Made by a program: the position numbers and the translations under genes. A stretch of DNA of 64,000 bases from Microbacterium paraoxydans (GTDB taxonomy: Bacteria > Actinomycetota > Actinomycetes > Actinomycetales > Microbacteriaceae), in contig NZ_LT629770.1 of the NCBI RefSeq assembly GCF_900105335.1, positions 992,001 to 1,056,000 on the forward strand, read 5' to 3'. Shown in pieces: positions 51,570 through 62,000 of this stretch. Positions within the stretch are counted from its first letter, which is position 1. Every line of letters begins with the position of its first letter. The notes under the pieces are model-generated. The model was not told the origin of the DNA. It did not search any database and was given only the letters and a program-made list of their open reading frames with translations.

Positions 51570-52988
51570 TCACTCCTTGACGATCCCGGGGCGGGCCACA
51601 CCCCGCGTCACGCGGGCGACGACCAGCAGCACGGCGGTGAGCCCGAGCGTGAGCAGCAGCTGGATGCGCGCGGCCGGATCGATCATCGCCAGCGCGATCA
51701 CGGCCGCGAGCAGCACCAGGCAGAGCCACGAGACCCAGGGGAAGCCCCAGAGCCGCATGGGCATCGCCTCACCGGCGCGGTCGGCCCGCCGGCGCAGCAC
51801 GATCTGCGAGATCGCCGTCGCGGTCCAGATCACGAGCAGCGTCGACCCCACGACGTTCAGCAGTGCCGGCAGCACCACGTCCGGGAACGCCCAGTTGAGT
51901 CCGACGGTGACGAAGCCGAACGCCACCGAGGCGAGGACGGCGACGAACGGCACGCCCTTGAGGCTCGTCCGGGTGACGGACAGCGGTGCCAGCCCGCGTT
52001 CCCCCAGGGAGTACGCCATCCGCGACGCGCCGTAGATGTTGGCGTTCATGGCCGAGAGCAGCGCGATCACGACGATGAGGTCCATGACGAGGCCGACGCC
52101 CGGGATGTTCAGCGTGTCCAGCACGGCCGAGAACGGACCGGCCTGCACGGCGGGGTCGTCCCACGGGAGCACCGCGACGATGACGAAGATCGAGCCGACG
52201 TAGAAGATGAGGATGCGCACGAGCACCTCGCGCACGATCCGGCGGATGTTGCGGGACGGATCGTCCGACTCGGCGGCCGCGATCGCGACGACCTCGGTAC
52301 CTCCGAACGCGAAGACCACGATGAGGAGCGCCGCGGCGATGCCGGTGATGCCGTGCGGCGCGAAGCCGCCCTGGTCCACGAGGTTCGAGATGCCGGTCGC
52401 CGGCACGCCGGGGATGAGTCCGACGATCGCGCACACGCCGACGACGAGGAAGGCGATGATCGCGGCGACCTTGATCGCCGCGAACCAGAACTCGAAGCGG
52501 CCGTAGTTGCGCACGCCGAAGAGGTTCACCGCGGTGAGGGCCACGACGAACACGAGCACCCAGACCCACGCCGGGATCCCGGGTACCCAGTTCGCCACGA
52601 TCCCGGCCGCGCCGGTCGCCTCGGCGGCGATCACGACGACGAGCTGGATCCAGTACAGCCAGCCCACCGCGCTGCCGGCGCTGCGCCCCATGGCCTTCTG
52701 GGCGTAGGAGCTGAAGGCGCCGGAGCTCGGGCGGGCCGCGACCATCTCGGCGAGCATCGCCATCACGAGCACGACGATGCCGCCCGCGACGAGGTAGGAG
52801 ATGAGCACGGCGGGTCCGGCGATGCTGATCGCCTGCCCGGAGCCGACGAACAGCCCCGCGCCGATCGCGCCGCCGAGCCCCATCATGGAGATCTGGCGGC
52901 GGGTGAGGCCCGGGTGCAGGCCCTTCGTGGTCGTCGTGGTGACGGGGACCTCGGTCACGGGATCGTTGGTCATGCGTCCATCGGTCAT
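51570..52988 (-). CDS. Amino acid permease (APC superfamily)
   Basis: A 472-residue 12-helix permease. The first helix KGLHPGLTRRQISMMGLGGAIGAGLFVGSGQAISIAGP has the unwound GxGxG substrate site of APC transporters. EMVAARPSSGAFSSYAQKAMGR and FAFGGTEVVAIAAAESDDPSRNI follow the AAT group (AroP, GabP, LysP relatives). Substrate is probably an aromatic or other bulky amino acid, given the neighbouring aminotransferase. ATG 52988 overlaps the aminotransferase stop (ATGA); ATG 52973 is an alternative. Confidence 0.93.
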   Translation of the reverse strand: MTDGRMTNDPVTEVPVTTTTTKGLHPGLTRRQISMMGLGGAIGAGLFVGSGQAISIAGPAVLISYLVAGGIVVLVMAMLAEMVAARPSSGAFSSYAQKAMGRSAGSAVGWLYWIQLVVVIAAEATGAAGIVANWVPGIPAWVWVLVFVVALTAVNLFGVRNYGRFEFWFAAIKVAAIIAFLVVGVCAIVGLIPGVPATGISNLVDQGGFAPHGITGIAAALLIVVFAFGGTEVVAIAAAESDDPSRNIRRIVREVLVRILIFYVGSIFVIVAVLPWDDPAVQAGPFSAVLDTLNIPGVGLVMDLIVVIALLSAMNANIYGASRMAYSLGERGLAPLSVTRTSLKGVPFVAVLASVAFGFVTVGLNWAFPDVVLPALLNVVGSTLLVIWTATAISQIVLRRRADRAGEAMPMRLWGFPWVSWLCLVLLAAVIALAMIDPAARIQLLLTLGLTAVLLVVARVTRGVARPGIVKE

Positions 52989-54052
52989 GCGTTCACCTCG
53001 GCGAGCTCGGTCTCGAGGGCGGCTTCCACCCGGTCGATGTCCTCCACGGAGCCGGACGAGATGCGGATGCCCTCGCCGGGGAAGGCGCGAGCGACGACGC
53101 CGCCGGCGTGCAGGAGGGCGTCGAGTTCGGCGGTGCGCTCCCCCGCGGGTACCCAGACGAAGTTGGCCTGCGAGCGCACGGCGGGCCAGCCGGCGGCGGT
53201 GAGCACGGTGTACAGCCGATCGCGCTGTGCCACGACCTCGTCGATGCGGACGGCGAGCTCGTCCTCCGCGGCGAGCGAGGCGAGGGCCGCGGCCTGGGCG
53301 AGGTCGGTGACCCCGAACGGCACGGCCACCTTGCGCTGCGCCTCGGCGATCACGGTGGGGGCGATCGCGTAGCCGATGCGGAGCCCGGCCAGGCCGTAGG
53401 CCTTGGAGAACGTGTGCAGCACCGCGACGTGCGGGTGGCGACGGAACAGCTCGATGCCGGCGCCGCGACTGTCCGTGCGGTCGAAGTGCACGTAGGCCTC
53501 GTCGATGACGACGAGGACGTCGTGCGGCACCGCGGCGACGAACCGCTCCAGGGCCTCGGCGTCGACGACGGTGCCGGTCGGGTTGTTGGGGTTGCACACG
53601 AAGACGAGACGGGTGCGCGGGGTGATCGCGGCACGCATCGCGTCGAGGTCGTGGCCGTGATCGGCGTCCAGCGGCACGGCGACGGGCGTCGCGCCCGCGA
53701 TCCGGACGAGCGAGGGGTAGGCCTCGAAGGACCGCCAGGCGAAGACGACCTCGTCCCCCTCGCCGGCCACCGCGTGGATGAGCTGGGCGGCGATCTCCAC
53801 CGACCCCGCCCCGACGGTCACCTGCGCCGGGTCCACGGCGTACCGGGCGGCGAGCGCCTCCCGGACCGCGGAGGCGCTCATGTCCGGGTAGCGGTGGATG
53901 CCGGCCACCCGGTCCTGCACGGCGCGCACGACGGAGGGCAGCGGCGGATGCGGGGACTCGTTCGAGGAGAGCTTGGAGGCACCGGCCGGGGCGGAGCGCC
54001 CCTGTCGGTAGGCGGGCACGGCGTCGAGACCGGCGCGGGCGGAGAGAGTCAT
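52985..54052 (-). CDS. Aromatic / histidinol-phosphate-type aminotransferase (class I/II, HisC2/Pat)
   Basis: A PLP enzyme of 355 residues. KLSSNESPHPPLPSV, YPDMSASAVREALAARY, VGAGSVEIAAQLIHAV, FVCNPNNPTG, VVIDEAYVHFD and the PLP-lysine loop TFSKAYGLAGLRIGYAIAP are all present. The form fits the actinobacterial phenylalanine/aromatic aminotransferase (Pat) as distinct from the histidine-operon HisC. It likely makes or breaks Phe/Tyr/Trp. First gene of an operon with an amino acid permease and an Lrp regulator. Start ATG 54052 follows AAGGA at a rather long spacing. Confidence 0.9.
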   Translation of the reverse strand: MTLSARAGLDAVPAYRQGRSAPAGASKLSSNESPHPPLPSVVRAVQDRVAGIHRYPDMSASAVREALAARYAVDPAQVTVGAGSVEIAAQLIHAVAGEGDEVVFAWRSFEAYPSLVRIAGATPVAVPLDADHGHDLDAMRAAITPRTRLVFVCNPNNPTGTVVDAEALERFVAAVPHDVLVVIDEAYVHFDRTDSRGAGIELFRRHPHVAVLHTFSKAYGLAGLRIGYAIAPTVIAEAQRKVAVPFGVTDLAQAAALASLAAEDELAVRIDEVVAQRDRLYTVLTAAGWPAVRSQANFVWVPAGERTAELDALLHAGGVVARAFPGEGIRISSGSVEDIDRVEAALETELAEVNA

Positions 54053-54092
54053 CGTCAGAGCATCCTTGCTGTGATCCGAGAGGGGTCGCGTC

Positions 54093-54158
54093 ACCCTAGA
54101 ACGGATCGCGGGCGCTGGGCAAACCGTGCACTCGAAGCTGCGCATCGCGCGCACTCGA
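54093..54158 (-). promoter_or_regulatory. Promoter and candidate Lrp sites of the aminotransferase operon
   Basis: On the minus strand TTGCCC (54117-54122) and TAGGGT (54093-54098) are spaced 18 bases apart and fit -35/-10 elements. Immediately upstream, GCACTCGA occurs twice (54128-54135 and 54151-54158) flanking the palindrome TGCGC-ATCGC-GCGCA (54139-54153). These are plausible Lrp-type sites. Confidence 0.45.
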
Positions 54159-54217
54159 CGGGCAGACGGACGCCGCACGGTAGGCAGAATGCACAGCGCT
54201 GCGCCGGAGAAGGGCGC

Positions 54218-56020
54218 TCACCGTGCGCGCGAGATCGCGGCCGGATCGCTCACCGGCAGGCGACAGACGAAGGCGCGGCAGTCGTAGGCGCGCTCGGCGG
54301 TCGCCTCCTTGCCCTCGAACAGCTCGAACCCCGCGGCGGCGAACCCCGCGGCCTGCGCCGGCGTGACGATCGCGACGACATCGGCATCGGCCCCGCGGGC
54401 GGCGGCGGCGAGCGCCCCACCCGGCTCCTCCGTCACCACGACGAGCTGCCGCGGTGCCGCGGCGAGTCCGGCGGCGACCCGCAGCAGACTGCCGTGGGCG
54501 AAGGGCTGGGCGAGGGCCCGGGAGGCGAGGGCCTCCACCCGCTCGGCCGCCGCCGCGCGATAGCGGTCCCCCGCCCCGAGCCGCCAGGCGGTGAGCGCAG
54601 CCTGCGCGACCGCGGCCGTGTCCGAGGGAAGGTCGCCGTCGGTGTGGTCGGGCGAGGCGGCGATGCCCTGCGCGCGGAGCAACGGGTCGTCCCCCGCGGC
54701 GCCGTCCAGCACCTCGTCGAGGAGGCCCAGGGCCGTGACCGCCGGAGCGACGTCGCCGGTGGCCGCCGCGAGGGCGAACAGCCCCTCGGCGAGCAGCGCG
54801 AGGTCGGCGGCCGTGGCGACCGCGGCGGAGGCCCGGCCGTCCAGCGATGCCCGCACGAGCGCGCCGTCGGCCCCGCGATTGGTGCCGAGCACGGCGGCGG
54901 CGGCCTCCGCAGCGGCGGCGATCCACGCGTCTTCGCCGAGTGTCGCGCCCGCGCGGGCGAGTGCCGCGATCGCGAGGCCGTTCCATCCCGTGATGACCTT
55001 GCCGTCCACCGCCGGCGGCTCCAAGGCGGTGCGATCCGCAACCGGACGGAGGTAGTACCCACCCTCGTTGCGAACGCCGTCGATCCACGACTCGGAGTCC
55101 TGTGCGGCCCCGAAGCCCCCGTCCGCGCGCCGCAGAGTGCCGAGCAGGAAGCGGGCGATGCCGCGGGCGGTCTCCTCGTCGCCGGCGTCGAGCGCGACCT
55201 CGAGCAGCTGGGCGTTGTCGGTCAGCATGCGCTCGTAGTGCGGCACCGTCCAGTCACGCCGGGTCGCGTAGCGGAAGAACCCGCCGTCGGCGTCACGCAG
55301 GTCCGAGTTCGCCATCGCCGCGAGGGCGCGTTCGGCCGCAGCCGCCGCCTCCGGTACGGCCGCGCGGATGAGGGGCTCCTGGAGGAACCGCAGGGTCGTG
55401 GCCACCGGGAACTTCGGAGCTCCGCCGAAGCCGCCGAACTCCGCGTCCTCCCTGGCAGCGAGGCCGCGGGCGGCTTCCGCGAGGGCGGCGGTGTCCGGCA
55501 GGGTCGATGCCGTGGCCTGCGCGGCCTCGGCGAGCGCCGCGGTCACTGCGTCCGCGGATTCCTCGGCCTGCGCCCGTCGCGTCGTCCACGCCTCGCGGAC
55601 GGCCACCAGCACATCGCGGAACGCGGGCATCGGCGGTCGCGCCTCCGGCGGCCAGTAGGTCCCCGCGTAGAAGGCGCGACCGGCGGGCGTGGTGAACACC
55701 GTGAGCGGCCAGCCGAGGTTCTGCGTGAACGCCGACGCGGCGGCCATGTAGGCCCCGTCGACGTGCGGATGCTCCTCGCGGTCGACCTTCACCGCGACGA
55801 ACCCCTCGTTGATGCGGGCGGCGGTCTCCGGGTCGGCGAACGACTCGCGCGCCATCACATGGCACCAGTGGCAGGTGGAGTAGCCGATCGAGATCAGCAT
55901 CGGCACATCCCGGCGGCGGGCCTCGGCGAAGGCCTCCTCCCCCCAGGGGTACCAGTCGACGGGATTGTCGGCGTGGGCCCGCAGGTAAGGGCTGAGGGTG
56001 TCGGCGAGACGGTTCGTCAT
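54218..56020 (-). CDS. Thioredoxin-domain protein of the DUF255 / YyaL (spermatogenesis-associated 20-like) family
   Basis: A 600-residue cytosolic protein. The N-terminal thioredoxin-like domain has an active-site pair, C50-H-W-C53, in [20 protein letters not shown], then [17 protein letters not shown] and [22 protein letters not shown]. The rest is an (alpha/alpha)-barrel resembling N-acylglucosamine epimerases or glycosidases ([39 protein letters not shown]). Function of the family is not settled. Start ATG 56020 has TAGCGT six bases upstream (leaderless). Length is a little shorter than typical 650-680-residue members. Confidence 0.9.
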   Translation of the reverse strand: MTNRLADTLSPYLRAHADNPVDWYPWGEEAFAEARRRDVPMLISIGYSTCHWCHVMARESFADPETAARINEGFVAVKVDREEHPHVDGAYMAAASAFTQNLGWPLTVFTTPAGRAFYAGTYWPPEARPPMPAFRDVLVAVREAWTTRRAQAEESADAVTAALAEAAQATASTLPDTAALAEAARGLAAREDAEFGGFGGAPKFPVATTLRFLQEPLIRAAVPEAAAAAERALAAMANSDLRDADGGFFRYATRRDWTVPHYERMLTDNAQLLEVALDAGDEETARGIARFLLGTLRRADGGFGAAQDSESWIDGVRNEGGYYLRPVADRTALEPPAVDGKVITGWNGLAIAALARAGATLGEDAWIAAAAEAAAAVLGTNRGADGALVRASLDGRASAAVATAADLALLAEGLFALAAATGDVAPAVTALGLLDEVLDGAAGDDPLLRAQGIAASPDHTDGDLPSDTAAVAQAALTAWRLGAGDRYRAAAAERVEALASRALAQPFAHGSLLRVAAGLAAAPRQLVVVTEEPGGALAAAARGADADVVAIVTPAQAAGFAAAGFELFEGKEATAERAYDCRAFVCRLPVSDPAAISRAR

Positions 56021-56026
56021 GCTTCC

Positions 56027-56032
56027 ACGCTA
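56027..56032 (-). promoter_or_regulatory. -10 hexamer of a probable leaderless promoter (DUF255 protein)
   Basis: TAGCGT on the minus strand ends 6 bases before ATG 56020. Confidence 0.5.
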
Positions 56033-56060
56033 CGCCGGGGTCACCGGCTCCGGACCCGGG

Positions 56061-56630
56061 TCAGCCGACGAGCAGCTCCGCGGGGCGCGACAGGGTGTAG
56101 CCGACGAGCGGGAGGGCCCGCTCGGCCGCGAGCGCGATCCGCGCACGCAGCACGTCGGTCGCCACCTCGTAGCCGTCGAAGTCGGTCGTGCTCGCGTACA
56201 CGCCGAGCGGGAGGGTGAGCGCCTGGAAGAACGCGAACAGGGGGCGCAGCTGGTGCTCGATCATGAGGGCGTGCCGCTCGCCCCCGCCGGTCGCGGCGAG
56301 GAGCACCGGCGTGCCGACCAGCGCGTACTGGTCCACGAAGTCGAACAGGTGCTTGAACAGCCCCGTGAACGAGGCGCGGTACACCGGGCTGCCCACGATG
56401 AGGAGGTCGGCGGTCTCGATCGCACGCAGGTTCGCCTCCACCTCCGGCGGGAGCTGGTCACGGGTGAGAGCACCCGCGAGGGAGGGGCCGACCTGCGTGA
56501 GCTCGATCAGCTGCGCCTCGACCGGGGCACGCTCGGCGATCGCGGCGGTGATCGCACGGAGGAGGGCGGTGGTCTTGCTCGGCTCGTGGAGGGAGCCCGA
56601 GACGGCGACGACGCGGAGCGGAGCTGTCAT
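56061..56630 (-). CDS. NAD(P)H-dependent FMN reductase (SsuE/MsuE-like)
   Basis: A 189-residue flavodoxin-fold reductase. RVVAVSGSLHEPSKTTALLRAI is the FMN phosphate loop. ADLLIVGSPVYRASFTGLFKHLFDFVDQYALVGTPVLLAATGGGERHALMIEHQLRPLFAFFQA matches the SsuE/MsuE group that feeds reduced FMN to sulfonate monooxygenases. No monooxygenase is nearby, so the partner is unknown. Start ATG 56630 has TACCGT seven bases upstream (leaderless). Confidence 0.9.
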   Translation of the reverse strand: MTAPLRVVAVSGSLHEPSKTTALLRAITAAIAERAPVEAQLIELTQVGPSLAGALTRDQLPPEVEANLRAIETADLLIVGSPVYRASFTGLFKHLFDFVDQYALVGTPVLLAATGGGERHALMIEHQLRPLFAFFQALTLPLGVYASTTDFDGYEVATDVLRARIALAAERALPLVGYTLSRPAELLVG

Positions 56631-56637
56631 GGGCTCG

Positions 56638-56643
56638 ACGGTA
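56638..56643 (-). promoter_or_regulatory. -10 hexamer of a probable leaderless promoter (FMN reductase)
   Basis: TACCGT on the minus strand ends 7 bases before ATG 56630. Confidence 0.5.
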
Positions 56644-56651
56644 CCCACGCG

Positions 56652-56686
56652 GACGCCCCGTGTCGCGCGAAGCGACACGGGGCGTC
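56652..56686. terminator. Terminator hairpin upstream of the FMN reductase
   Basis: A perfect 15-bp stem (GACGCCCCGTGTCGC / GCGACACGGGGCGTC) with a 5-base loop, 110 bases downstream of the aldo-keto reductase stop. It insulates the two same-strand genes. Confidence 0.75.
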
Positions 56687-56710
56687 ATGTGGAACGGAGA
56701 CGAGCCGCGG

Positions 56711-56779
56711 GCCGCGGGCTCGGGAGCAAGGCTCCGGTCAGTGCTGGCTCGGTGACGGCGTCAGTGCCGAGCCCGCGGC
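56711..56779. other. Structured RNA-like element downstream of the aldo-keto reductase
   Basis: A 13-bp perfect inverted repeat (GCCGCGGGCTCGG at 56711-56723, CCGAGCCCGCGGC at 56767-56779) encloses 43 bases, including a GAGC-aag-GCTC hairpin directly after the left arm. It could be a branched terminator or a small structured RNA. No known family is recognised. Confidence 0.45.
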
Positions 56780-56795
56780 CGGTATGAGGGCGGGA

Positions 56796-57644
<849 letters not shown>

Positions 57645-57687
57645 GGACCTGTGATGACAGGTGCGCCCGTGCGGATGACGAAAAGCG

Positions 57688-58938
57688 TCAGCGCCGAGGG
57701 ACCGCGGCCATCGCGGCGGCCCCCTTCCCGACGAGACGTTCCAGCGGGCCGCGGCCGACGAACATCGCCCACAGCGTCGTGACCAGCAGGAGTCCCACGG
57801 CGGTGAGCGCCCAGAAGGCGTTGTCCGCGATGAAGCCGCCGGGACCCGCGACGAGGACGACGGAGACGACGTGCAGGCTGTATGCCGTGAGCGGCATGGA
57901 CCCCAGCGCACCGAGGGGCAGCAGCGGCCAGCGCAGCGGACGGCTCAGCAGCAGGCACAGCGCGACCACCGCGAGGGCGAAGCCACCGGAGCCCAGGATC
58001 TCGGCGGTGCCACCGCTGTGCGGGTCGACAGCGAAGACCGCGCGGACCATGGAGCCGAGCGGATCCGTCGCGGCGAGCGCCTCGGGATAGCTCTCCCAGC
58101 CGGACGGCGGCATCACATCGTCGGGGATGAACGACGACGACAGGCTCTCGTCGGGGAGGCTGTCCAGGCTCTCGTCGGGAAGGATCTCGATGCTCTCACT
58201 CCCGGAGGAGGCGCTGGTCGAGGAGACGATCGATCCCGTCTCTCCCCCCAGCCCCGCGCCCGCGCCGAGGGCGCCCAGGCCGTAGCCGATCGCGGCGAGG
58301 ACCACGCCGACGACGAGGGCGACGACGGCCGTGCGCACCTCCTGCACCCGGAGCCGCCCCAGAGCCATGCCGCCGAGCACGAGCGCCAGCCACACGGTGA
58401 TCGGATAGGTGCCGTAGAGCACGAACCCGATGCCCGCGCCGAACGGCTGCAGCGCCACCGCACTGAGCAGAGCGAGCAGCGCCGGACCGGCGAGGGCGAG
58501 GACGGCGGCGCCGAGGAGCAGCTGCCGCGGTCGCCACCGCAGCACCGGGATGACGGCGACGTAGAGCAGGCCGTACAGGGTGAGGATCACGGCGATCGGC
58601 GTGTTGAGGAGCTCCAGAGCGAGGCCGATCACGAAGATCACCGCGCCGCGGCCCACGAGGTTGAGGCGGATGCTCGGCAGGCGCTCCCGCTCCGGCAGCA
58701 CGTCGCGCCCGGTCATGAGGGCGATGGAGACGCCGGCGAGCAGCGCGAAGAGGATCGAGGAGCGGCCGTGCACGAGGTCGGTCCAGGTGGTCGGGTCGCC
58801 CCACTCGAACGCCTCCGTCACCCCGACGTGGGCACCGGCCATGCCGAGGATCGCCAGACCCCGCGCGACGTCGAGACCGAGGATGCGCGGCGGCCGCCCG
58901 AAATCACGGAACCAGCGCACGGGGCGGAGAGCAGTCAT
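57688..58938 (-). CDS. DUF418-like polytopic membrane protein (possible acyltransferase)
   Basis: A 416-residue protein with about ten helices. The opening RILGLDVARGLAILGMAGAHV is shared by DUF418/DUF1624 and acyltransferase-like membrane families. GMALGRLRVQEVRTAVVALVVGVVLAAIGYGLG and the C-terminal LGSMPLTAYSLHVVSVVLVA fit as well. An unusual loop near residues 245-280 contains an acidic internal repeat (LPDESLDSLPDESLSSSFIPDD). Substrate unknown. It is divergent from hrpA, and the two share a symmetric promoter region. Confidence 0.8.
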   Translation of the reverse strand: MTALRPVRWFRDFGRPPRILGLDVARGLAILGMAGAHVGVTEAFEWGDPTTWTDLVHGRSSILFALLAGVSIALMTGRDVLPERERLPSIRLNLVGRGAVIFVIGLALELLNTPIAVILTLYGLLYVAVIPVLRWRPRQLLLGAAVLALAGPALLALLSAVALQPFGAGIGFVLYGTYPITVWLALVLGGMALGRLRVQEVRTAVVALVVGVVLAAIGYGLGALGAGAGLGGETGSIVSSTSASSGSESIEILPDESLDSLPDESLSSSFIPDDVMPPSGWESYPEALAATDPLGSMVRAVFAVDPHSGGTAEILGSGGFALAVVALCLLLSRPLRWPLLPLGALGSMPLTAYSLHVVSVVLVAGPGGFIADNAFWALTAVGLLLVTTLWAMFVGRGPLERLVGKGAAAMAAVPRR

Positions 58939-58947
58939 CACCCGATG

Positions 58948-58996
58948 ATCGTATGCGGGGATCGCGGCGACCCCGGTGCGCATCCCGGCATACGAT
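58948..58996. promoter_or_regulatory. Symmetric divergent promoters of the DUF418 gene and hrpA
   Basis: ATCGTATGC (58948-58956) and GCATACGAT (58988-58996) are inverted copies, so each strand carries the -10-like TACGAT 8-9 bases before its start codon (58938 minus, 59005 plus). Confidence 0.5.
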
Positions 58997-59004
58997 GGAG
59001 GGCT

Positions 59005-62000
59005 ATGTCCTCCCCCATGATCTCCTACCCTCCGGAGCTGCCCGTCAGCGCGGCCAGGGACGAGATCGCCGACGCCATCCGCGACCACCAGGTCGTCATC
59101 GTCGCCGGTGCGACCGGATCGGGGAAGACCACCCAGCTCCCGAAGATCGCGCTGGAACTGGGCCGCGAGCGCATCGCCCACACCCAGCCCCGCCGCCTGG
59201 CCGCCCGCACGATCGCGGAGCGCGTGGCCGAGGAGCTGCGGGTCGAGCTCGGCACCCTCGTCGGCTACAAGGTGCGCTTCACCGACAAGGTCTCCGATGA
59301 GACGCGGATCGCGCTGATGACCGACGGGATCCTCCTCAACGAGATCCACCGCGACCGGCTGCTGACGCGCTACGACACGATCATCATCGACGAGGCGCAC
59401 GAACGATCCCTCAACGTCGACTTCCTGCTGGGCTACCTCGCCCGCATCCTTCCGGAGCGTCCTGACCTGAAGGTGATCATCACCTCCGCCACGATCGATC
59501 CGGAGAGCTTCGCCCGGCACTTCGCCGCCGCCGACGGCACCCCCGCGCCCGTCATCGAGGTGTCGGGGCGCACGTATCCCGTCGAGATCCGCTATCGCCC
59601 GCTCGTCGACGAGGACGCGGAGCAGGACGCCGTCGGCGAGCCGGAGGACGAGGTGAGCGCGATCGTCGCGGCACTCCGCGAGCTCGACCGGGAGGCGCCC
59701 GGCGACGTGCTCGTGTTCCTGCCGGGCGAGGCGGAGATCCGGGACGCGGCCGACGCCGTGCGCGCCGCCTACGCGAAGGACCGTTCGCCCACCGAGGTGC
59801 TCCCCCTGTTCGGCCGGCTCTCCGCCGCCGAGCAGCACCGGGTGTTCGAGCGCAGCACCGTGGCCGGCGTCCGTCGCCGCGTGGTGCTCGCGACGAACGT
59901 GGCCGAGACGAGCCTCACGGTCCCCGGCATCAAGTACGTCATCGACACCGGCACCGCGCGCATCTCCCGGTACAGCAACCGCTCGAAGGTGCAGCGGCTG
60001 CCCATCGAGGCCATCTCCCAGGCCTCGGCGAATCAGCGCTCCGGGCGCGCCGGCCGTACGAGTGACGGCATCGCCATCCGCCTGTACTCCGAGGAGGACT
60101 ACGCGCGGCGTCCCGAGTTCACCGAACCCGAGATCCTGCGCACCTCCCTCGCCTCCGTCATCCTGCAGATGCTCGCGCTCGGCTTCGGCGACATCACCGC
60201 GTTCCCCTTCCTCACCCCGCCCGACTCCCGGGGCGTGAAGGCGGCGTTCGACCTGCTCACCGAGCTCGGCGCCCTCCGCCCGGCGCGGGGGCCGGACGAC
60301 GGCCCCCGGCTCACCCGGATCGGACGCGACATCGCCCGGATGCCGATGGACCCGCGGTTCGCGCGCATGCTCATCGAGGCAGGCCCTTCGACAGGCTCAG
60401 GGACCCAGCGGGGCTCAAGCCCTTCGACAGGCTCAGGGACCCAGAGGGGGGCAAGCCCTTCGACAGGCTCAGGGACCCAGGGGGCGGTGCTGCGGGACGT
60501 GCTCGCGATCGTGGCCGGGCTGTCCATCCAGGACGTCCGGGAGCGACCGGAGGAGCGCCGCGAGGAGGCGGACCGGCTGCACGCGCGCTTCGTGGACCCG
60601 ACGAGCGACTTTCTCACTCTCCTGAACCTCTGGAACCACCTGCGCGAACAGCAGCGCGAGCTCGGCTCCAGCGCGTTCCGCCGGCTGTGCCGCAGCGAGC
60701 ACCTCAACTACGTGCGGGTCCGCGAGTGGTTCGACGTGCACCGCCAGCTCCGGACGCTCGTGAAGAACCCCGACCGCGGGGCGGAGCCGGGCGGCGCGGC
60801 CGATCCGGATGCCATCCACCGCGCGCTGCTGTCCGGCCTGCTGTCGCAGATCGGCATCCTCGACGAGCGCACCGCCCCCGCGGGGAAGGCTCACTCCCCT
60901 GCGAAGGACGCGCGCCGCCGGATCACGGAGTACCGGGGCGCGCGGGGCATCCGGTTCTCGATCTTCCCGGGCTCAGGGCTGCGCAAGAAGAGCCCCCGGG
61001 CGGTCATGGCGGCCGAGATCGTGGAGACCTCCCGCACCTTCGCCCGCACCGTCGCCGCCATCGACCCCGCCTGGGCCGAGCCTCTCGCCGGCGACCTCGC
61101 GAAACGCCAGGTCACCGAGCCGCACTGGTCCAAGGACGCCGGAGCCGCCGTGGCCTTCGAGAAGGTCACCCTGTTCGGGGTCGAGATCATCCCGCGCCGG
61201 CGGGTGCAGTTCGCCCGCATCGACCGGGCCGCCTCGCGCGAGCTCTTCGTCCGTCATGCGCTCGTCGAGGGCGAATGGGACCCGTCCCGCATCGACAAGC
61301 GGGTCAGCGCGTTCTGGCGGAGCAACGCCGAGCTCCGCCGCCGCCTCGAGAAGCTCGAGGAGCGCGAGCGGCGCCGCGACATCCTGGCCGGCGACGAGGC
61401 CGTCTTCCGCTTCTACGACGAGCGCATCCCCGCCGACGTGTTCGACGTGCGGTCGTTCGAGAAGTGGTGGCGCGAGGCGCTGACGACGACACCGAAGCTG
61501 CTCGTGATGCGCGAGAGCGACCTCATCGACGACGAGGACCGCGCCGACCAGCGCGAGTTCCCGACCCGGTGGACGCAGGGCGACCAGGTGCTCGGCCTCG
61601 CGTACCGGTTCGAGCCGGGCGCACCGGACGACGGCGTGAGCGTCGTGCTGCCTCTGCCGCTGCTCGCCCAGATCGAGGACCGCGGCTTCGACTGGCAGGT
61701 GCCAGGGCTGCGCGCCGAGCTCGTCACCGGACTGCTGCGTGCGCTGCCCAAGGCCATCCGGCGCCACGTCGTCCCCGCCGCCGACTGGGCGGAGAAGTTC
61801 GGGGCGGCGCTGGCCGACGAGGGTCCTGAGGTGCACGGCGGTCTCCCCCCGCGCACCCTCAAGGAGGCGCTCGCGCGGCTCGTGCAGCCGCTCGCGAACC
61901 AGGTGGTCACGGCCGCCGACTTCGACGACGAACGGGTGCCGGCGCATCTGCGCATGAACTTCCGCGCCGTGGACGAGCGGGGACGCGTGGTCGGGTCCGG

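Noticed and set aside
53108..56218. A 1036-codon plus-strand frame
   Set aside because: Antisense shadow of the aminotransferase and DUF255 genes, with no recognisable domain.
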